From Pseudomonas anatoliensis (GTDB taxonomy: Bacteria; Pseudomonadota; Gammaproteobacteria; Pseudomonadales; Pseudomonadaceae), in assembly GCF_017976235.1 (NCBI RefSeq), contig NZ_JACVHC010000007.1, positions 1 to 64,000 on the forward strand: DNA of 64,000 nt, read 5' to 3'. The notes beneath the pieces were generated by a model, which saw only the letters and a list, made by a program, of their open reading frames with translations, did no database searches and was not told the DNA's origin. Every line of letters begins with the position of its first letter. Positions within the stretch are counted from its first letter, which is position 1. A program made the position numbers and the translations under genes. Below, piece by piece: positions 63,814 through 64,000 of this stretch.

Positions 63814-64000
63814 AAGCGGTCACCCGAGTCTCGATGTGCGGTGTTTGCAGTTCGATGAAGTATTTGCGCAGCAGGTTCTGCGCGCTGAGCAGGCGATATT
63901 CCTTGCTGGCGCGGAAGTCCGAGAGCGGCGTGAAGTCTTCGGCCAAGGCAGCGCAGGCGCGTTCGATCACGGCATTGTTGAACGGTTGGCCGATCAGCGC
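63806..64000 (-). CDS. xdhA: Xanthine dehydrogenase small subunit, C-terminal end (cut by window edge)
   Basis: Reading in from the right edge, the last 64 codons run ALIGQPFNNAVIERAC... to ...VTAYV and a TAA at 63808-63806. FTPLSDFRASKEYRLLSAQNLL is the conserved C-terminal end of the FAD-binding (CO-dehydrogenase flavoprotein C) domain of XdhA. The [2Fe-2S] and FAD-binding parts lie outside the window. It overlaps xdhB by eight bp. Confidence 0.9.
   Translation of the reverse strand, partial: ALIGQPFNNAVIERACAALAEDFTPLSDFRASKEYRLLSAQNLLRKYFIELQTPHIETRVTAYV

Noticed and set aside
61063..63858. 931-codon plus-strand frame
   Set aside because: Antisense shadow of xdhB and part of xdhC.

Overview
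The window is chromosomal DNA from a pseudomonad, most likely the Pseudomonas fluorescens complex. The evidence is the run ppsR/ppsA-estX-rraA-cmaX-crfX-cmpX-sigX-oprF-cobA-nitrate/nitrite reductase-nasA-nasT-nasS, which is the P. aeruginosa PAO1 order of about PA1769-PA1786 as I remember it. GC is high, and twenty REP/REPIN-type palindromes of the kinds common in P. fluorescens lie between genes. No tRNA, rRNA, CRISPR array, insertion sequence or prophage was seen. This is mostly core genome; the RHS gene at the left edge is the only clearly accessory-type locus.

Layout. 1-2651: N-terminal part of an RHS/YD-repeat protein, cut by the window edge. 2.9-5.5 kb: HAD hydrolase, SDR oxidoreductase and a divergent LysR regulator. 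5.6-8.1 kb: Asp/Glu (hydantoin-type) racemase and NCS1 permease, behind a sigma-54-like promoter with a 16-bp perfect palindrome. 8.5-11.5 kb: cysH, thrH, pabB. 11.7-14.7 kb: a three-gene unit of retropepsin-like protease, inactive transglutaminase with 7 TM helices, and RimK-like ATP-grasp ligase. 15.1-23.7 kb: the 2-methylcitrate (propionate) cluster, GntR regulator-prpB-prpC-acnD-prpF-prpD, with two matching palindromic operators around the first promoter. 23.8-26.2 kb: DMT exporter and divergent MocR regulator. 26.3-35.5 kb: ppsR/ppsA and the envelope-stress cluster ending in sigX and oprF.

35.6-47.3 kb is the assimilatory nitrate block, all on the minus strand. NasS (nitrate sensor) and NasT (ANTAR antiterminator) sit upstream of two transcription units: nasA plus a PP2C-kinase fusion gene, and nirB-nirD-nitrate reductase-cobA. 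Each unit is preceded by a sigma-54 (-24/-12) promoter. Each promoter is followed by a leader that folds into two hairpins with 6-nt loops carrying A at position 1 and G at position 4, the second hairpin overlapping an intrinsic terminator. This matches the known ANTAR RNA target and predicts control by NtrC/sigma-54 (nitrogen limitation) and by NasS/NasT (nitrate or nitrite).

47.5-56.5 kb holds housekeeping genes (pyrD, rmf, rlmKL, a GGDEF diguanylate cyclase, dacB, a YggL-family protein). 56.6-64 kb holds a BenE-type transporter, an FCD-type GntR regulator with a candidate operator, and the purine catabolic genes guaD, xdhC, xdhB and the 3' end of xdhA.

I see no wholly undescribed system. 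The points most worth a second look are the paired ANTAR leaders, the kinase-phosphatase fusion co-transcribed with the nitrate transporter, the ATP-grasp/transglutaminase/protease unit, the sigma-54/palindrome arrangement in front of the racemase-permease genes, and REP elements that supply stop codons or a C-terminal tail to flanking genes.
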